64,000 nucleotides of DNA from Isoperla grammatica (Eukaryota > Arthropoda > Insecta > Plecoptera > Perlodidae): assembly GCA_945910005.1 (NCBI GenBank), contig OX246741.1, positions 7,896,611-7,960,610 of the forward strand, read 5' to 3'. Positions 1-13,700 of the stretch are shown piece by piece. The notes under the pieces are model-generated. The model was not told the origin of the DNA, made no database searches, and worked only from the letters and a program-made list of their open reading frames with translations. The translations under genes and the position numbers were made by a program. Within the stretch, counting starts at the first letter, position 1. Each line of letters begins with the position of its first letter.

Positions 1-16
1 TACATACATACATACA

Positions 17-45
<29 letters not shown>
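1..45. repeat. (CATA)n microsatellite at window edge
   Basis: Uninterrupted tetranucleotide CATA/TACA repeat. It recurs in a shorter tract at about 241-266 and again at 39966-39989, so the motif is dispersed in this genome. Confidence 0.95.
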
Positions 46-47
<2 letters not shown>

Positions 48-1377
48 GTTAGCTATCTTTTAAAAGTTCCGCGCACAACGCGCAGTATAGCGCACGACTA
101 GGCGACAGCAGGTCGACGAACGTTGTCGGATGGTCGGATGATGGCACTGGGCGTCTCGCTTAGTGAATGGATATAGTTGTTGAATAAACATACTAGCAAG
201 TAAAACGTAATGCTGAAGTAATCATTTCCATAAACCTAACACATACATACATACATACATACATAAATAAATCAATCAATGAATCAAATAAATTTATTTT
301 ATAGTCTAACCACTCAGTTGCAAGAACTGATTTTCAGTGTGTTTCGTTGCTATTGTAATCTTGGTAGACCTCATTGAAAGAAAACAACCCGCGAAAAGGG
401 CGCGGGTGTGTGCTGCCTCCCCGACGCAGTTGACCTTGAGACCCCGTCACCCCGTCACCTTAGCCCAAGAAGTAAGATATGCGCCTGTGCTTCCTCGTCG
501 GGTACACAGCGCGTTGGTATGCCTCGTTCGAATCCCCGGTGAGGGCAAATCGGTGCGTGTGAAGTGCGCCTCGCTCACGGGCACCTGGCGCGCGCTCCGC
601 TCTGTGGACAGTGTGCGAATCACCCCACCGTCCTGCTCAAAGATAGTAAGATATACCCTGTCTGCTCCTGCGGTCTCGTCAGTCCCACTCCCAGTTGCTA
701 GCGGAGACGTTTTTTGGGGGAATTTTGGGTGGATTATTGACAACTTCGGGTCAGGCAACAACGCGTACAAGAGAGTGCGTTTGAATTTTGCACGCAAACC
801 CTTCGTCCCGCTGCTTTGTGGTTGTTCGCAACCAGTTGTTCTTCTTGTTGCTCTTGTTGTTGTTGTTGTAGCCGCATTCTGTAATATTTAGAAGGCAGTG
901 CCAAAGTGACAGTTTCAGGACATGAGCAGTGGGGCGTTTTCTCGTATTTTGTCTACTCAAAATTCAGTGTTTTACCGTTTATCCATATCGTTATGCACTA
1001 ATCATCATCATCGTAGTATTATTTACGCTTGTTATTCGCCTCTCAAGCCCCAAGATCTGTAAACGAAAGCCAACGCTGCTGGCGAACAAAAGTGTGGTTA
1101 TGCTCGACCTAGGCCTCGGCCTAGACCTGTATCTTTGAGAAGCCAAGACACAGGCCTACAGTATAATAATATCCACCTATGTAGTCAAATTACGCACACT
1201 CATAGGCATAATCATTCCACCATACGTGCCACGTAGGTTTTTCTAGGCTACTGCTTTCGATGTTTAATGTTGAGCCAAGGCTCGATACCAAAGTCTAAAA
1301 TGTACTAAGATCTATAGTGACTGGCCTAGCCTAGGCCTAGGCCTGGACCTGGACCTACGTCGTCGAGATCATAAATG
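46..1377. other. Region upstream of SCYL3, no gene recognised
   Basis: No homologous coding exon was recognised on either strand. It holds a GTT-rich tract (about 832-871) and, at about 510-556, a tRNA-like B-box (GTTCGAATCC) followed by GTGAGGGCAAA. A matching block occurs on the minus strand near 45650-45690, so this is probably a SINE fragment. TAGGCCTA-type motifs cluster at 1107-1130 and 1321-1355 just before the SCYL3 start. The SCYL3 promoter and 5' UTR should lie here, but I see no clear TATA box or initiator. Confidence 0.5.
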
Positions 1378-4300
1378 ATGGGTAACGAACATAGTCAGTT
1401 GTCAGGTTTGGAGGTTGAGAAGAAAGCCATTGAAGTTTTAGATGGCTGGACCCTACACTCTGCAACTGTCAGTTCTGGAAATGCACCAACATTATGTGTC
1501 TTCATTGGTGATTCATTTCTAAGTAGACCAAGTGCACCATCGTTAGAAGTTGCTGCTAAGGTAAAGTTTTTGTTTGCATGATGTTGTAGGCCTATTAAAA
1601 TGTCAGTTATCAACTTGTCTTAAGCAGCCGCCACACGGGAAACATTCCAAAAACATTTTCGAAATGTTTTCAGTTGCATTTTTTTATCATGTGTTGTGTT
1701 GAATGCCTAAATTCTAATTGATTAAAGCCGCGAGAAGATAACCGTAAACCGAGTGTTATCTCAAGTACTTCCATCAGAGTCAATATAGGTGAGACCAGCC
1801 AACTGTGAGAAGAACACACAACAACAACAACAACAACAACAACAGAAGTTCTCTATCGATTCTTCACATCAAATAGCGTTCTCACCTTGATCGTTTCAAT
1901 ACTATTGCAACAGATGGTAGCACTAGCAACTGAAAACATTTTCGAAAACATTTTTGAAAATGTTATCAGAAAATGTTTCCCGTGTGTCGATAGCTTTAGC
2001 TTATGTAAATGGTGTTTACAGTAGATACCAATCGGTTGGCTCATTTCAATATGTTTGTAGAGAAAGGATTATCTATTGCAGATGTTCAAATCAATACATA
2101 TTTTTGAACTGTGGAATATTCCTTATTATCAAGCATTTTGTTATGATTACAGAACTTAATGCTTCATCGACATCCATACATACTGAAATATGTGTCGTCA
2201 TGGAGGAAAAATGGTAAACTGTATCTAGCTACAGAAGAAGTTACTCCACTGTCACATGTGCTTCCGAAACTAACACCTCTTCAAATTTGTATTGGACTCC
2301 ATGGTATCTTAAAAGCTCTAATTTTCCTCCATGAAAAGGTGAGAATCATCATTCTAGTGTTGTTAATAGACTATAACGTGTTATACTTTCAGTTGGATGG
2401 AGTTATCATTGTTTAGATATTAAGTTACCGTACGAGCTGCATGTATCTGACTAAGCTCACTCACTCACTGACAGTTGGAGAGGACGGACGTGTTTGCGAG
2501 CGGCGGAGCATACGATAGCTAGGCACATTACGTGGCGCGCGAGGGCAGTGAAACAAGGGGCGGACAAGCAGTAATCGCAAGTATAAAAGGGCATTGCATT
2601 TGTATTTTATAGTGGATTTTAGCGATTTTAAGGACTTTTTAAATTTTAATTTGGATTTTATTAAGCGCGGGTTTTAGCCTTGGATTTTTTAGTCATTGTA
2701 GGGATTGTATTTCTTGATAGCTAGTGAGTCCAGAGGGGGGATTATAGTAATTGTATTGTTGTAGGAATAGTTTTTTTTTTATTGTAGTGGCAACTGGGTT
2801 ACATTTTTATTTCAGGACTTAGGAAGGGAGAATGGCTGACAGGTGCGGGGAATGTAGGAAGTTGGTAGTGGAAGAGGACTTGGCGATTGCGTGTGAGGGG
2901 GAGTGTCAGTTGTGGTTCCATCTGAGGTGTGTAGGGGTTGCGGAGGCAAGCTACGAAGATATCGGTGGGCCTGGTTTTATGTGGTACTGTGAGAAGTGCA
3001 GGGGGGGAGGGGATGGAAGTATGGGCATTAACTATGGGGAATGGAATGGAATAAGGAAGGAAATGGACGAGTTAAGGGCCTCATGTATGGAGATGCTGGG
3101 GGAAGGGGGGTTGGTGGTGAGACTGAAGGAGGAGGTAGAGGGGCTAAGGAGGGAAAATGCAAGATTTGGGGAGCGGATTGAAGAACTTGAGGAAAGGATT
3201 AAGGGATGGGAAGGGATGGAGGCGAGGGGGTTGGAAAGCAGTGAGGATCATAGGGGGGGGGGTGGAGGAAGGGATGATGAAGGGACGAATCAGGAGAAAG
3301 GGGAAGAGGGTGGGCCGGAGAAGGGGGTTCGGGAAGCAGCTGAGGTGAAGGGAGGGGGGGTTGGAGTGGGAGGGATTGTAAGGGATTTAAAGACAAGAGA
3401 GGGGGGGGAGAAAGGGGTGGGAGGCACGAAGGGAGGAGGGGGGGCACAGGGATGGCGGCCTAGCAAATTTCTGTTGATTGGCGACTCAATGATTAGAAAT
3501 GCGGCAAGGGTGTGGCAAGCGAATGGAGGGGAGGCGGAGATATATAGTGGGATAAGGGTGGGGGAGGTTGATGCGATGGTGGGGGGGAGGGTGGGGAGTG
3601 ATGATGTAGAGGTGGTGTTACTGAACGTTGGAACGAACGATCTTGGGAGAGGAGTAAGAGGAGTGGAGGTGGCGAGGCAGATGGAAGGATTGGTGAGAAG
3701 GGTGCAGGAGAAATACAGGCAGGCAAGGGTAGTGGTGGCAGGGGTGTTGGATAGGGTTGATGGAAAAGGGATACAAAAGGAATGGATTGAGGAGGTAAAC
3801 GAGAGATTGGCCATGGTGTGCGAGGGAGCGGGAGCCACGTTTGTAAACAGTAGGCTGTGGGTGGGAAGGGAGTGTCTGGCGGCGGATGGGTTACATTTGA
3901 ATAAGTATGGAGGGAGGGAGTTGGGAAAGCTATTTGTAAGGGTGGCAAACAGTCTGAAGTGACAGGTAAGGTCTGGGGGAAGGGGTGGTGTAATGGAGGG
4001 TAGGGGGGGGGTGGGGGTAAGGGTCATGGAGGTAAATTGTAGGAGTGTAAGAGGAAGGGAGCGGTTAGAGAGGTTGTGGACTTTAATAGAAATATACGAG
4101 CCGGATGTGGTTGTTTGCGTGGAGACGTGGCTGGATGCGGATATAGGAGATGGGGAGGTGGGGCGTAAAGGATATAATATTTTTCGAAGGGATAGGAATA
4201 AGTATGGGGGGGGGGGTTATGATACTTAGTAAGGAGGAGGTAGGAGGAAGAGTCTTATGGGTGGATGAGTTGGTTGAGATGATGTGCGTGCGGGTGGTCT

Positions 4301-7300
4301 TAGGGAAGGAGTGTTGCGTGGATATAGTGGGGGTATATAGACCCAGGGATAGGGGGGAATGGGAGGTGCTGGATAGGCTGGAGGAGGTGGGAAGGAGGAA
4401 GGAGGGGGGAGTAGTGGTATTGGTGGGGGATCTGAATATGCCTGGGGTGCATTGGGAGGGGGGAAGGGAGGATTTGGGGGGTAGGGGTCAAGAATGGGCC
4501 AGTAGAATGGTTAATGAGGGTTTTGCCCAGGTCATAGCAGATGGAACGAGAGTTTGTGGTAGGGGGGAAAGGGAGAACATATTGGATATAGTGCTGGTTA
4601 GGCCGGGGGAAGTGTGCGTGCATTCGGAGGTGGTGGGAGGAATGAGCGATCATAAAGCTATCATGGTGGAATTGGAATTAGGGAAGAGCAGGAGGGGAGG
4701 TAGGGGAGGAGGGCTGAAAGGGAAAGGGTGGTTGTTTCATAGAGCTAATGTGGAGGAAATGCAGAGGGAGCTGGGGGACAGGTACGAAGAGTGGGCTGGG
4801 AAGGAAAGGGGGGTAAATGAAATGTGGGAAAGCTTTCTTGAAATGTTTAGGGAGTTAATGGAAAGATATGTGCCGAGAGGGAAGAATGGGAGGGATGGGG
4901 AGCCACCGTACTATAATAAAAGAATTAAGTGGCTAAAAAGAAAGTGTAGGGCGGTGTATGGCAGGTATAAAAGAACAGGGAAGGGGAAGGAAAACCTTAA
5001 AGAATGGAAGGCAACCTTGGACAGGGCTAAGAGGGAGGCAAGGGATGAGTATTTGTTGAGGCTGATGGAGGAGGATGAGGGGGTAGGGAATGGCAAGGGG
5101 AGGAAATTGTACCAATACCTGAAAAATCAAAAAGGAAGGGGGGAAATCCCGACAATTAAGGGGGAGGGGGGGCAGGAATTTACAGAGGACGGGCAAAAAG
5201 CGCAGGCGCTAAATGATCATTATGGGAGGGTGTTTCAGCAGGGGTGGGATGGAGGGATGGAGGGGGATCGAGGGCAAGGGGGGAGGGGGGAAGATTCACT
5301 TAGTATATCTAACAGTAATGTTAAGGAAATAATAGGGAAAATGAGGGCCGGGAAGGCGCCAGGGCAGGACGGGGTAATGGGTAGGTTTTTAAAGATTGGG
5401 GGGGAGGCCATTGTAAGGTACTTGGGGGATATATGCAGAAAATCTTTAAGGGAGGGTAAAATACCAGAGGGATGGAGGGAGGGGATGGTAGTACCGATAC
5501 ATAAGGGGGGGGATAGGGCGAAGGTGGAAAATTACAGGCCCGTCAGCCTGACATCGGTCGGGAGTAAGATTATGGAAGGGATTTTGGCAGGGTATATTAG
5601 AAGGGTGTTGGAAGGGGAGGGGTGGTTCTCTGAGTCACAGCACGGTTTTAGGGGGGGGTATTCATGCGAAACACAATTGGCGGGGTTGGTACAGGACATA
5701 GGCGAGGCATTGGATGAGGGTGAGGAGGTGGACGCGGTGTTTTTAGATTTCGAGAAGGCTTTTGATAAAGTGGATCACGAACTGTTGATGGGAAAGGTGG
5801 ATGAGGCGGTGAAGGATAAAGGGGTGGTGAGATGGATTAGGGACTTTTTAAGGAATAGGGTGCAATTTGTGAAGGTGGGGAACAGCCATTCGGGAAGTAT
5901 TAGAGTTACATCCGGGGTGCCACAGGGGTCAGTTTTGGGGCCGTTGCTGTTTATAATTTTTATAAATAACATTGGGGGGGGGCAAGTTACATCGAAGTTA
6001 CGAATGTTCGCTGACGACTGCGTGGTGTATAGGGTGGTTAGGGGACTCTAGGATGCTGAGGAATTACAGGCGGATTTGAAAAGGATTGAGGATTGGATTG
6101 GGGAGAATAGAATGGGATTGAGTGTGGGAAAGTGTAAGGTGGTCAGGTTTTCACGGAGGGTGAAGAGAGAGGGGAGGGAGTATACAATCATGGGAGAGAG
6201 GTTGGAGGGGGTAAGGAAATATAAGTACCTTGGGGTCATGCTGTCGGAGGATATGGGGTGGGGGGAGCAGATTCAGGAAGTGGTTAGAAAAGGAAACAGG
6301 GCTTTGGGATTTGTGATGAGAAGTTTGAAGGGAGCGAGGAGGGAAGTTAAGGATAAGGCCTACAAGACTGTGGTGCGGCCAGTGCTGGAGTACGGCAGCA
6401 CAGCATGGGACCCGTATAGAAAGGGGGATGTCACTGAGGTGGAGAAGGTACAGCGGAGAGCGGCAAGGATGGTAATGGGAAGGAGGAGGTGGAGGTGGCA
6501 GGATGGGGAGGGGGGTGGAAGAGCGGGTAGGGTTTACGAAAGCGTTACGGAAATGATGAGGGAACTGGGGTGGGAATCATTGGAGGAGAGAAGGAAGAAG
6601 GAGAGGCTATGCAATTTGTACAGGGTATCAAGGGGAATGAGAGGTTGGAAGGAAATTCAAGGCAGAATGGAGAGGGGGGAGTACGGTGCAAGACGTGACC
6701 ACAAATGGAAATATCAAAGGGTAGGGAGGAGAACGGATATTGGGAAGTATTCATTTGTTGATAGGACGGTAAGGGAATGGAATGGATTGTTGGGGGAGGT
6801 GGTTGAGCAGCGGACATTGAGGGGTTTTAAAGCGGCACTAAGGGTGGGGGGTGGGGGTTAGGGGGGGGGGGGGTTTGGCTAGGGCCGGGGCAGTGGCTAC
6901 AGGCAGCCACATAGCCTACATAAGTACCTGACAAGTGGGGCTCACCTCCGGTGATACTTTTGTACCTGAGGGGGGGATTCCCATGCTATGTACCTGACTA
7001 GTAATAGAACATTTACCTGTTACTTTAGTATTATTATTAGTAATATTTAGTACCTGACTTGTAGAGTGGCTGGCTGTGTGGGTCACGGCTCTTGACATTT
7101 TAAATATAACATTGTTTTTTTTTTTTTTTTTTTACTTTATTTTTAACATTTATGGACTCACTACTTTCAAGGGGTATAATGCAGAAAAGGGCGGGAAGGA
7201 CCACTATAACATGTATTTTAATCTTGTAAGCAATGCCCTTTTATTAAAACTTGACACACGGCTATGGCCGGAAGTGGGTGGGAGGGGGAATCTGCCACTG

Positions 7301-10300
7301 GCGAGGTGCGCCGCCGCAGAGTAGAAGAAGTTACAAGTTACAAGTTACAAGTTAAGCTTCAAATGTGTTGTTGCCTTTAATGGGGAAGGCTCATGAAAAA
7401 TAAATATTCCTCAAAGTACCTAAAAACGAAAGGCCATTATCTAAAAATACGGACTATGTAATTTTTATATCTGAGAAGTGTATATTTCCAATTCTATTAG
7501 CATTTTAAGTTTGAAATTTGGAACAACCCGCTCCGTAATTGAAAAACGGCTCGTGACGTCATAACTCTTGTCAACAACTGCCTCCTTGAAGTATTCTTAA
7601 TAATATCAACGATATTAAGTTGGACATTTTACAATATCCAGGATGCAGTGACTTTACAACAATGTCTTTTATGCCACTTTTTTCTTCAGAAAATACATTT
7701 TGATACACTATTTACCAAAACGTGTTTAAAATAATGCAATTATTTAACATATTGTTGTTAATTAATGTTGAGCAGTGTTCATTTACTAACTAGAAATAAA
7801 CGTTGATTCAGTTAAAGTCATATGAGAGCAATAATCTACTAAATTGTGGGATTTCAGTACTATTTGAATGATATAAAATGATTGTTCACAGAGTTATGAC
7901 GTCAGAGCCTTTTAATCACGAGCAAGATGGCGCAGGCCGTTTCTGAGCGTGTTTTGACAGCAATATCTTTGACTTGCTGTTAAAGCGATGTCAATGCACC
8001 TTTCGAGCCGAAACCAATTAGTTCCCGTTTATTTTAACTTGAGGTAACCAGTAAGCAAATAAAAAAAATGTGTGAGCCTTCCCTATTAAATAGATGTATA
8101 CGAATTTATTGGCCAGGCATTTTCTCAGCATTAGCTATTCAGTATTCATAATATTTTGAAGAAACACCAAGTGAAAGACTAGGGAACTGAATAGCAAAAG
8201 TTCGCATTCTCTGGACTTTTGAAATTATAAATCACTTAAATTAAAACTTAAAAGCAATCTAACTGGACTGAATTATGAGGCAGAAGGGGTCTCGCACTCT
8301 GTACGGGACTAACATCTCTCTTGATCACTGTTCATTGTTCAATGTTGGTATCTAAAGCCGCATTCACATAAATGACTATTGATTATTGACTATTGACTAT
8401 TGACTAGTGATTATTGACTACCCAAAGAAAGATATGAACACTACACAACTAAGTTCTTTGACACGTATGATCTGCCACCTAGAACAAATGAATCGAACTG
8501 ATTGACAAACAACGAGCTGTCAAAATAATACAATTGCAACATTATGAAGAAAACGAGGTATGGCGATAGTAACTGTTCACCAGTTAAAACGTTTAATGAT
8601 GGCCAACCAAGTTGTGAAGGTTTTGTATGTTTCTTGTTTGTTTTGAAGATTTGTTTTCAAAAAAGAATATTTTATTGTTTGACAGCTTCATAGAAATAAT
8701 AAATAAATAATATTCGCCGGAAATAGTCAAAAACAAATATACACTTGACAGTAATTGAGTAGTGGTATTGACTTCCGTTGCTCCACATTCATTGGCTGAA
8801 CGCGAACGTTGTGATTGGTTGTAACTATGACTTCGAGATATTTACAATTCGTTAGTCAATAGTCAATAATCATAAGTCAAAAGTAAAGTTGTGTGAACGT
8901 CAGCACGTATCGCCTATGGTTCAATTCGCTTAGTCAATAATCAATAGTCAGTAGTCAATAGTCAATAGTCACTAGTCATTTATGTGAACGCGGCTTTAAC
9001 GTTCATGAAGAGCAAATTAGCAAATAGATTTAGATGGTCTGAAGAAATGGCTTTCTATTACAGGCCCTGGCATCTCACAATAATGTTTGCTGTGCTGCAA
9101 TCTATGTGACAACTGATGGAACTTGGAAATTGGGAGGGTTGGAGTATCTCTGCCGGTAAATCTGCGTGCATTGTTTTGCTAACGGCCTTGTTAACTCAAT
9201 TGCATATGCGTCTTGATGCAATCTTAAACGTGCTATTACTTACTAGGTGTCTTGACACGCACCATACTGGCTCATTACTGTTAAGCCAATTGATTTGGCA
9301 GTTCCAGAAGTACACGACAGGTAGCACCAAACAAAGGCGGGCCAAAATGTAAATTTACTGTACTCCCAATCAGATGTGTGGTGCTAGCCTATCAGTGTAA
9401 TGCAGTTACAGTCAGTACACGACTAGTTACGTCAAATGTTGGCGGACCACTCTGTGTTTATGGCAAAACTGCCATAGCTATAATACTTATGGGTACCGGT
9501 AGGTCCGTATTGATAGTCGTCCCCTACCTCTACAATGAATACTGCTTAGTTGTTCCATTGTCTGCACCATTCAGGTTCAACAAAGGTTCAACAATAATTC
9601 AGACAATCAATGTTTGAGAGCTAAACATCACCTACGTATACATTCATTGTTGCCAACAGTTTACATGCAGTATCTTTGTAGTGCCATATTGGAATGAGTT
9701 TTTCGATGTGTTGCAAGCTGTGCCTAGTATTCGGCCGTAGCTCTAACTAAATGCTACAAGTCAAAAGTGGCACGTGCAGCTTTAATAGCAATCTTGTATT
9801 GTCAATTTGTTAATGAAAATAATAAATTCATGTCTGTATCGATGTAATTATTTTCAGGTTCTCAAAACTTACACATTCATACCTGCAGCAAACAAAGGGA
9901 ACTCGCTACGAGAAAGCTATCGCGCCCGAAGAAGAAACGGGGAAAGCTGAACCAGTCGCTGTTGATACATTTGCATTCGGGGTATTTGCTGAGGAAGTTC
10001 TATGTGCACAAACTGATGGTAAGAACTTAAATATCACGACATCAATCTTCAAAACAGTACAATATGTCGTCTCAATAGATTTGTTTGTATCTAGACAAGA
10101 TTGCCAATTGATTGGTTTAGGTAAAGATCTAATTTGTATGGGGAATTATACGTTTTACAAAACACAGATACTAGGGCTTAGGATTCTGCTTACAATTTTT
10201 GCTTAACATCTGTCTTCTATGTCCTTAGCCTCAGAGCTTAGATCCATCTTCAATATACAGGACAGGATGAAATATTTTCAGATTGTGTGCCGGCCTTATC

Positions 10301-10722
10301 CGACTTCCGGGAACTTTGCCGAACTCAACTTCAAAATCGGGAGGCCAAACTCCGACCCTCGCTCACAAGTCTACTCTCGCATTCGTTCTTCATGCACAAT
10401 TTCATCACCATCCACAGCTTCTTGTTGGAGCTGCCACTCAAGACAGAGTCTGACAAGCAAACATTTTTCAGGTAATTGTGCAGATAATTACCTTTTTATT
10501 TTGTTTGTTGTGTATTTATTTATTGTTTAATGACCTACTCAGGATAGTCATAGGACGTTGGCACTTTGGTTGCCTACTTTTACAAGCAGAACTACCCTGG
10601 ACCTATTCTACTCTGGGAGTACCTATTTAGGAGTGAGTTAAAGCATCTTTAACACTAAACGTGTACCTGCTCCAAAATGCATGTGCATTTGTATATCCCA
10701 TCCCTACCCGGGAGGGTCATAT

Positions 10723-10773
<51 letters not shown>

Positions 10774-13700
10774 TTAGGACACATAATATTTATACAATTA
10801 CAAATTTACTTATAATGTATGAAATAAAAAATAATTATTTGAAACAGTTTTCACCGTGTTGTCCATGTCGTAATGTCCTACTTTCCATTTCATATCATTT
10901 CTTAGCTGTATAACCACAATACAAGATTTTATGTACATTGTCAAGATGAGTTAAAAATTACATCATAAGGTCGTATAGGCCTTGAAGTCATTGTATGGCT
11001 CATAGCTTGGTTCCTTGACCGGTGAACTCGGCTACATCATAATACTGCTCCGCTTTCAGAAACATGGTTATTTTGCGTTTGAATGTTCGTATATCTGGGG
11101 AGTCTTTGATCTCATCTGGAAGCTTGTTGTAGAGTCTACCTATAGTCCTATGCCTTTAGATAGAACTTGTTGTACAGTATTGATTTAGGCACAAAAGTGT
11201 TTTTAAGGTGAAAGAAATGGTAGTTTTTGATTTCATATTTACTTAATAGTTTATTTATTATACTGTATTATTATTTATTATTATAGTAGGCTAGATGCTG
11301 ATGGCAATTATTTTCATTCATATTTCTTAAATATTGTTAAATTCAATTTTTTACCAGGCTCTTTAAAATTGACAATTTCAAGCACTGCTTATATGTACTA
11401 TAGTCCTTTGCATAACGAGAATGACGGTATAAAATTTGGGTCAAAAGATGACATATATCAAATGAAAGCTTGAGACGAGTACTTTTCAAAAAACTATGAT
11501 ATACCTCTGGCAAATCCAGCTTTCTATGTCAAAACTAGGGTCAAAGGTCAAATTTGTAATTTTTTTAATAATTTTTAATTAAATAATGAAAAATGTTTGC
11601 AAGTTTAATCATACACTTTTAGTAAGGTAAATGTATTATGTTTCTTAAAAAAAAATTAAATTACCAATTTAGCCTTTTTTGATCTTAATCGAGGTAAATT
11701 TCCTCAAAATGGGTAATTTTTTTAAATTTTCTTCGATTTATTGGCCAATATTCATTATATCAACGTGCTTACTCATAAATACGTTAAAATGAATAGTTCT
11801 TATTGTTATCACATTGTTTTCACGGTATTCATACAAAATGGCGGTCAAAGGTCAATAGGTTAGTATCGTCAAACTAGGTCTAGTAACTAAAATATTACTT
11901 GTGGGTAGTCTAAAGACGCAGAATTTTAACTGCAATTACAATAACGAATAACAATATAATGTTTTAATCGTAAGAGAATGTAATTATCATATAACTTATA
12001 TTTAAACTACTTAAGATTGTTACTGAATTTCTAATTAATGTCATCAGGCATTAGGGTATTCTTGAATGGGTGTGCAACCGCAACAAAATACATTTTTAGA
12101 AAAGAGCATGACCATGCTGAGATACGTGATATGATAGTATAATATGATATCTGTCCTAGCAGTCACTGTCTAGTCGTCAAATTAATCAAAATTGAAGTCA
12201 AAATCACTCAAAATTGAAGACGCCGTCTGATTCACTGGAATTCTCATGCTGGGTACCGATATTTGGACAGTCCTTCAGCTTACACGCGTGGGTACACTTC
12301 AGCTGATTGGCCAAACACTCATAGGTCGGCATCTTGCAAACACGGCAACAGTTACAGGCTAGGAGATCTATAACGGTCAAAGGTACTGGAGTTCCAATCA
12401 TCCACTCGTTGCTCAGATCTCCTTCTGCCGTGGTTTTCCATCCATAGCCACACAGATCAGGAACATCAGGGTTGGCTTCCAAGCAACGTATCAATAGATC
12501 GTGTTTGGTTGATAACTCACAGTCGCAGGATATGAAGCAGTAAGCAATCGTTACAAGGTGGTAGCTGATTAGACTTCGTATCATCACACTTCTAAAAAGC
12601 CCGTAGCGCAGCAGGTTGACGCATGACAGAGTCGTGGTCAAAGAGCAGAGTTTACAGGCAAACTCTTCGAGTTTTTTTGATGACATCGATAGAAACTCTC
12701 CAGTCCTGACCCATCTTGCTTAGCTTGACACAGAAATGCGAGTTTTTTCTCATGATATTCAAAGTTCTCTTTTCCCCTTTACCACTGAATGAGCTCACTC
12801 AGGTTGGAACTCATAGTCGTCCCCTACACCTATAGATGCGCCCGTTGTTAACAAGGTAACAGTTTCATACATGTCATTTTCCATATAGAAAACATATCCA
12901 TAGCAACATTGGGTGCCTCTAGGTGAAGTGGCCGACTATGAATTCCAACCTTTGTCACAACCAGTGCATGGAGGTCAGGGAGGGTATTACATACTTCGAA
13001 TCCCAACAGTGTTTACACATCTTCGAAGTGTGTTTGATTTTTGGTAGTCAAGCGTCAACCAGCTGCCCTACGAGCATTTTAAAAGTAAATGTGATGATAT
13101 TAAGTCTAATCAGCTACCACCTTGAAACGATTGTCTACTGCTTCAAATCCTGCGGCTGCGAGCTAACCACCAAACAGCGGTCTGGATACGTTGTTTGGAC
13201 GCCAACCCTGATGTTCCTGATCCGCGTGGCTATGGATGGGAAACCACGGCAGAAGGAGATCTGAGCAACGAGTGGATGATTGGAACTCCAGTACCTTTGA
13301 CCGTTATGGATCTCCTAGCCTGTAACTGTTGCCGTGTTTGCAAGACGCCGACATGTGAGTGTTTGGCTAATCAATAAAAGTGTACCCACGCTTGTAAGCT
13401 GAAGGATTGTACAAGTACCAGTACCAGTAGCCAGCATGAGAATACCAGTGAGTCAGAAGGTGATTAATCTGACAACTTGGACAGTGACTGCTAAGGTAGA
13501 TATAACATAATACTAGTATCATATCACGTATCTCAGCATGGTCATGCTCTTTGCTAAAAATGTATTTTGTTGCAGTTGCACACCCATTTAAGAATACCCT
13601 GATGTCTGAGGACATTAATTAGAAATTCAGTAACAATCTTAAGTAGTTTATAAGTTATATGATGATTACATTCTCTTACGATTAAAACATGATATTATTA

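Larger units (their letters stand above)
2439..7353 (+). mobile_element. CR1/L2-like non-LTR retrotransposon, near full length, in SCYL3 intron 2
   Basis: About 4.9 kb in the sense orientation of SCYL3. It has a 5' UTR of about 390 bp, ORF1 (PHD finger plus SGNH esterase), ORF2 (endonuclease plus reverse transcriptase), a 3' UTR with a T tract (about 7114-7133), and a 3' end made of a ttacaag tandem repeat (about 7331-7353). A PHD/esterase ORF1 and a short-repeat 3' end, rather than poly(A), are typical of CR1/L2 elements. The exact 5' end is uncertain. A possible short target repeat (aagtta) flanks it but overlaps the 3' repeat. The sense strand is extremely rich in G and poor in C, with many runs of six or more G. 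Confidence 0.85.

Noticed and set aside
510..560. tRNA gene
   Set aside because: B-box-like sequence present, but no foldable acceptor, D or anticodon arms.
337..891. 184-codon frame upstream of SCYL3
   Set aside because: No homology, odd composition, overlaps the SINE-like B box and a GTT repeat.
3290..4027. Long minus-strand frames rich in Pro, Ser and Thr opposite LINE ORF1
   Set aside because: They are the complement of a G-rich coding strand. No domain resemblance; the sense strand has PHD and SGNH motifs.
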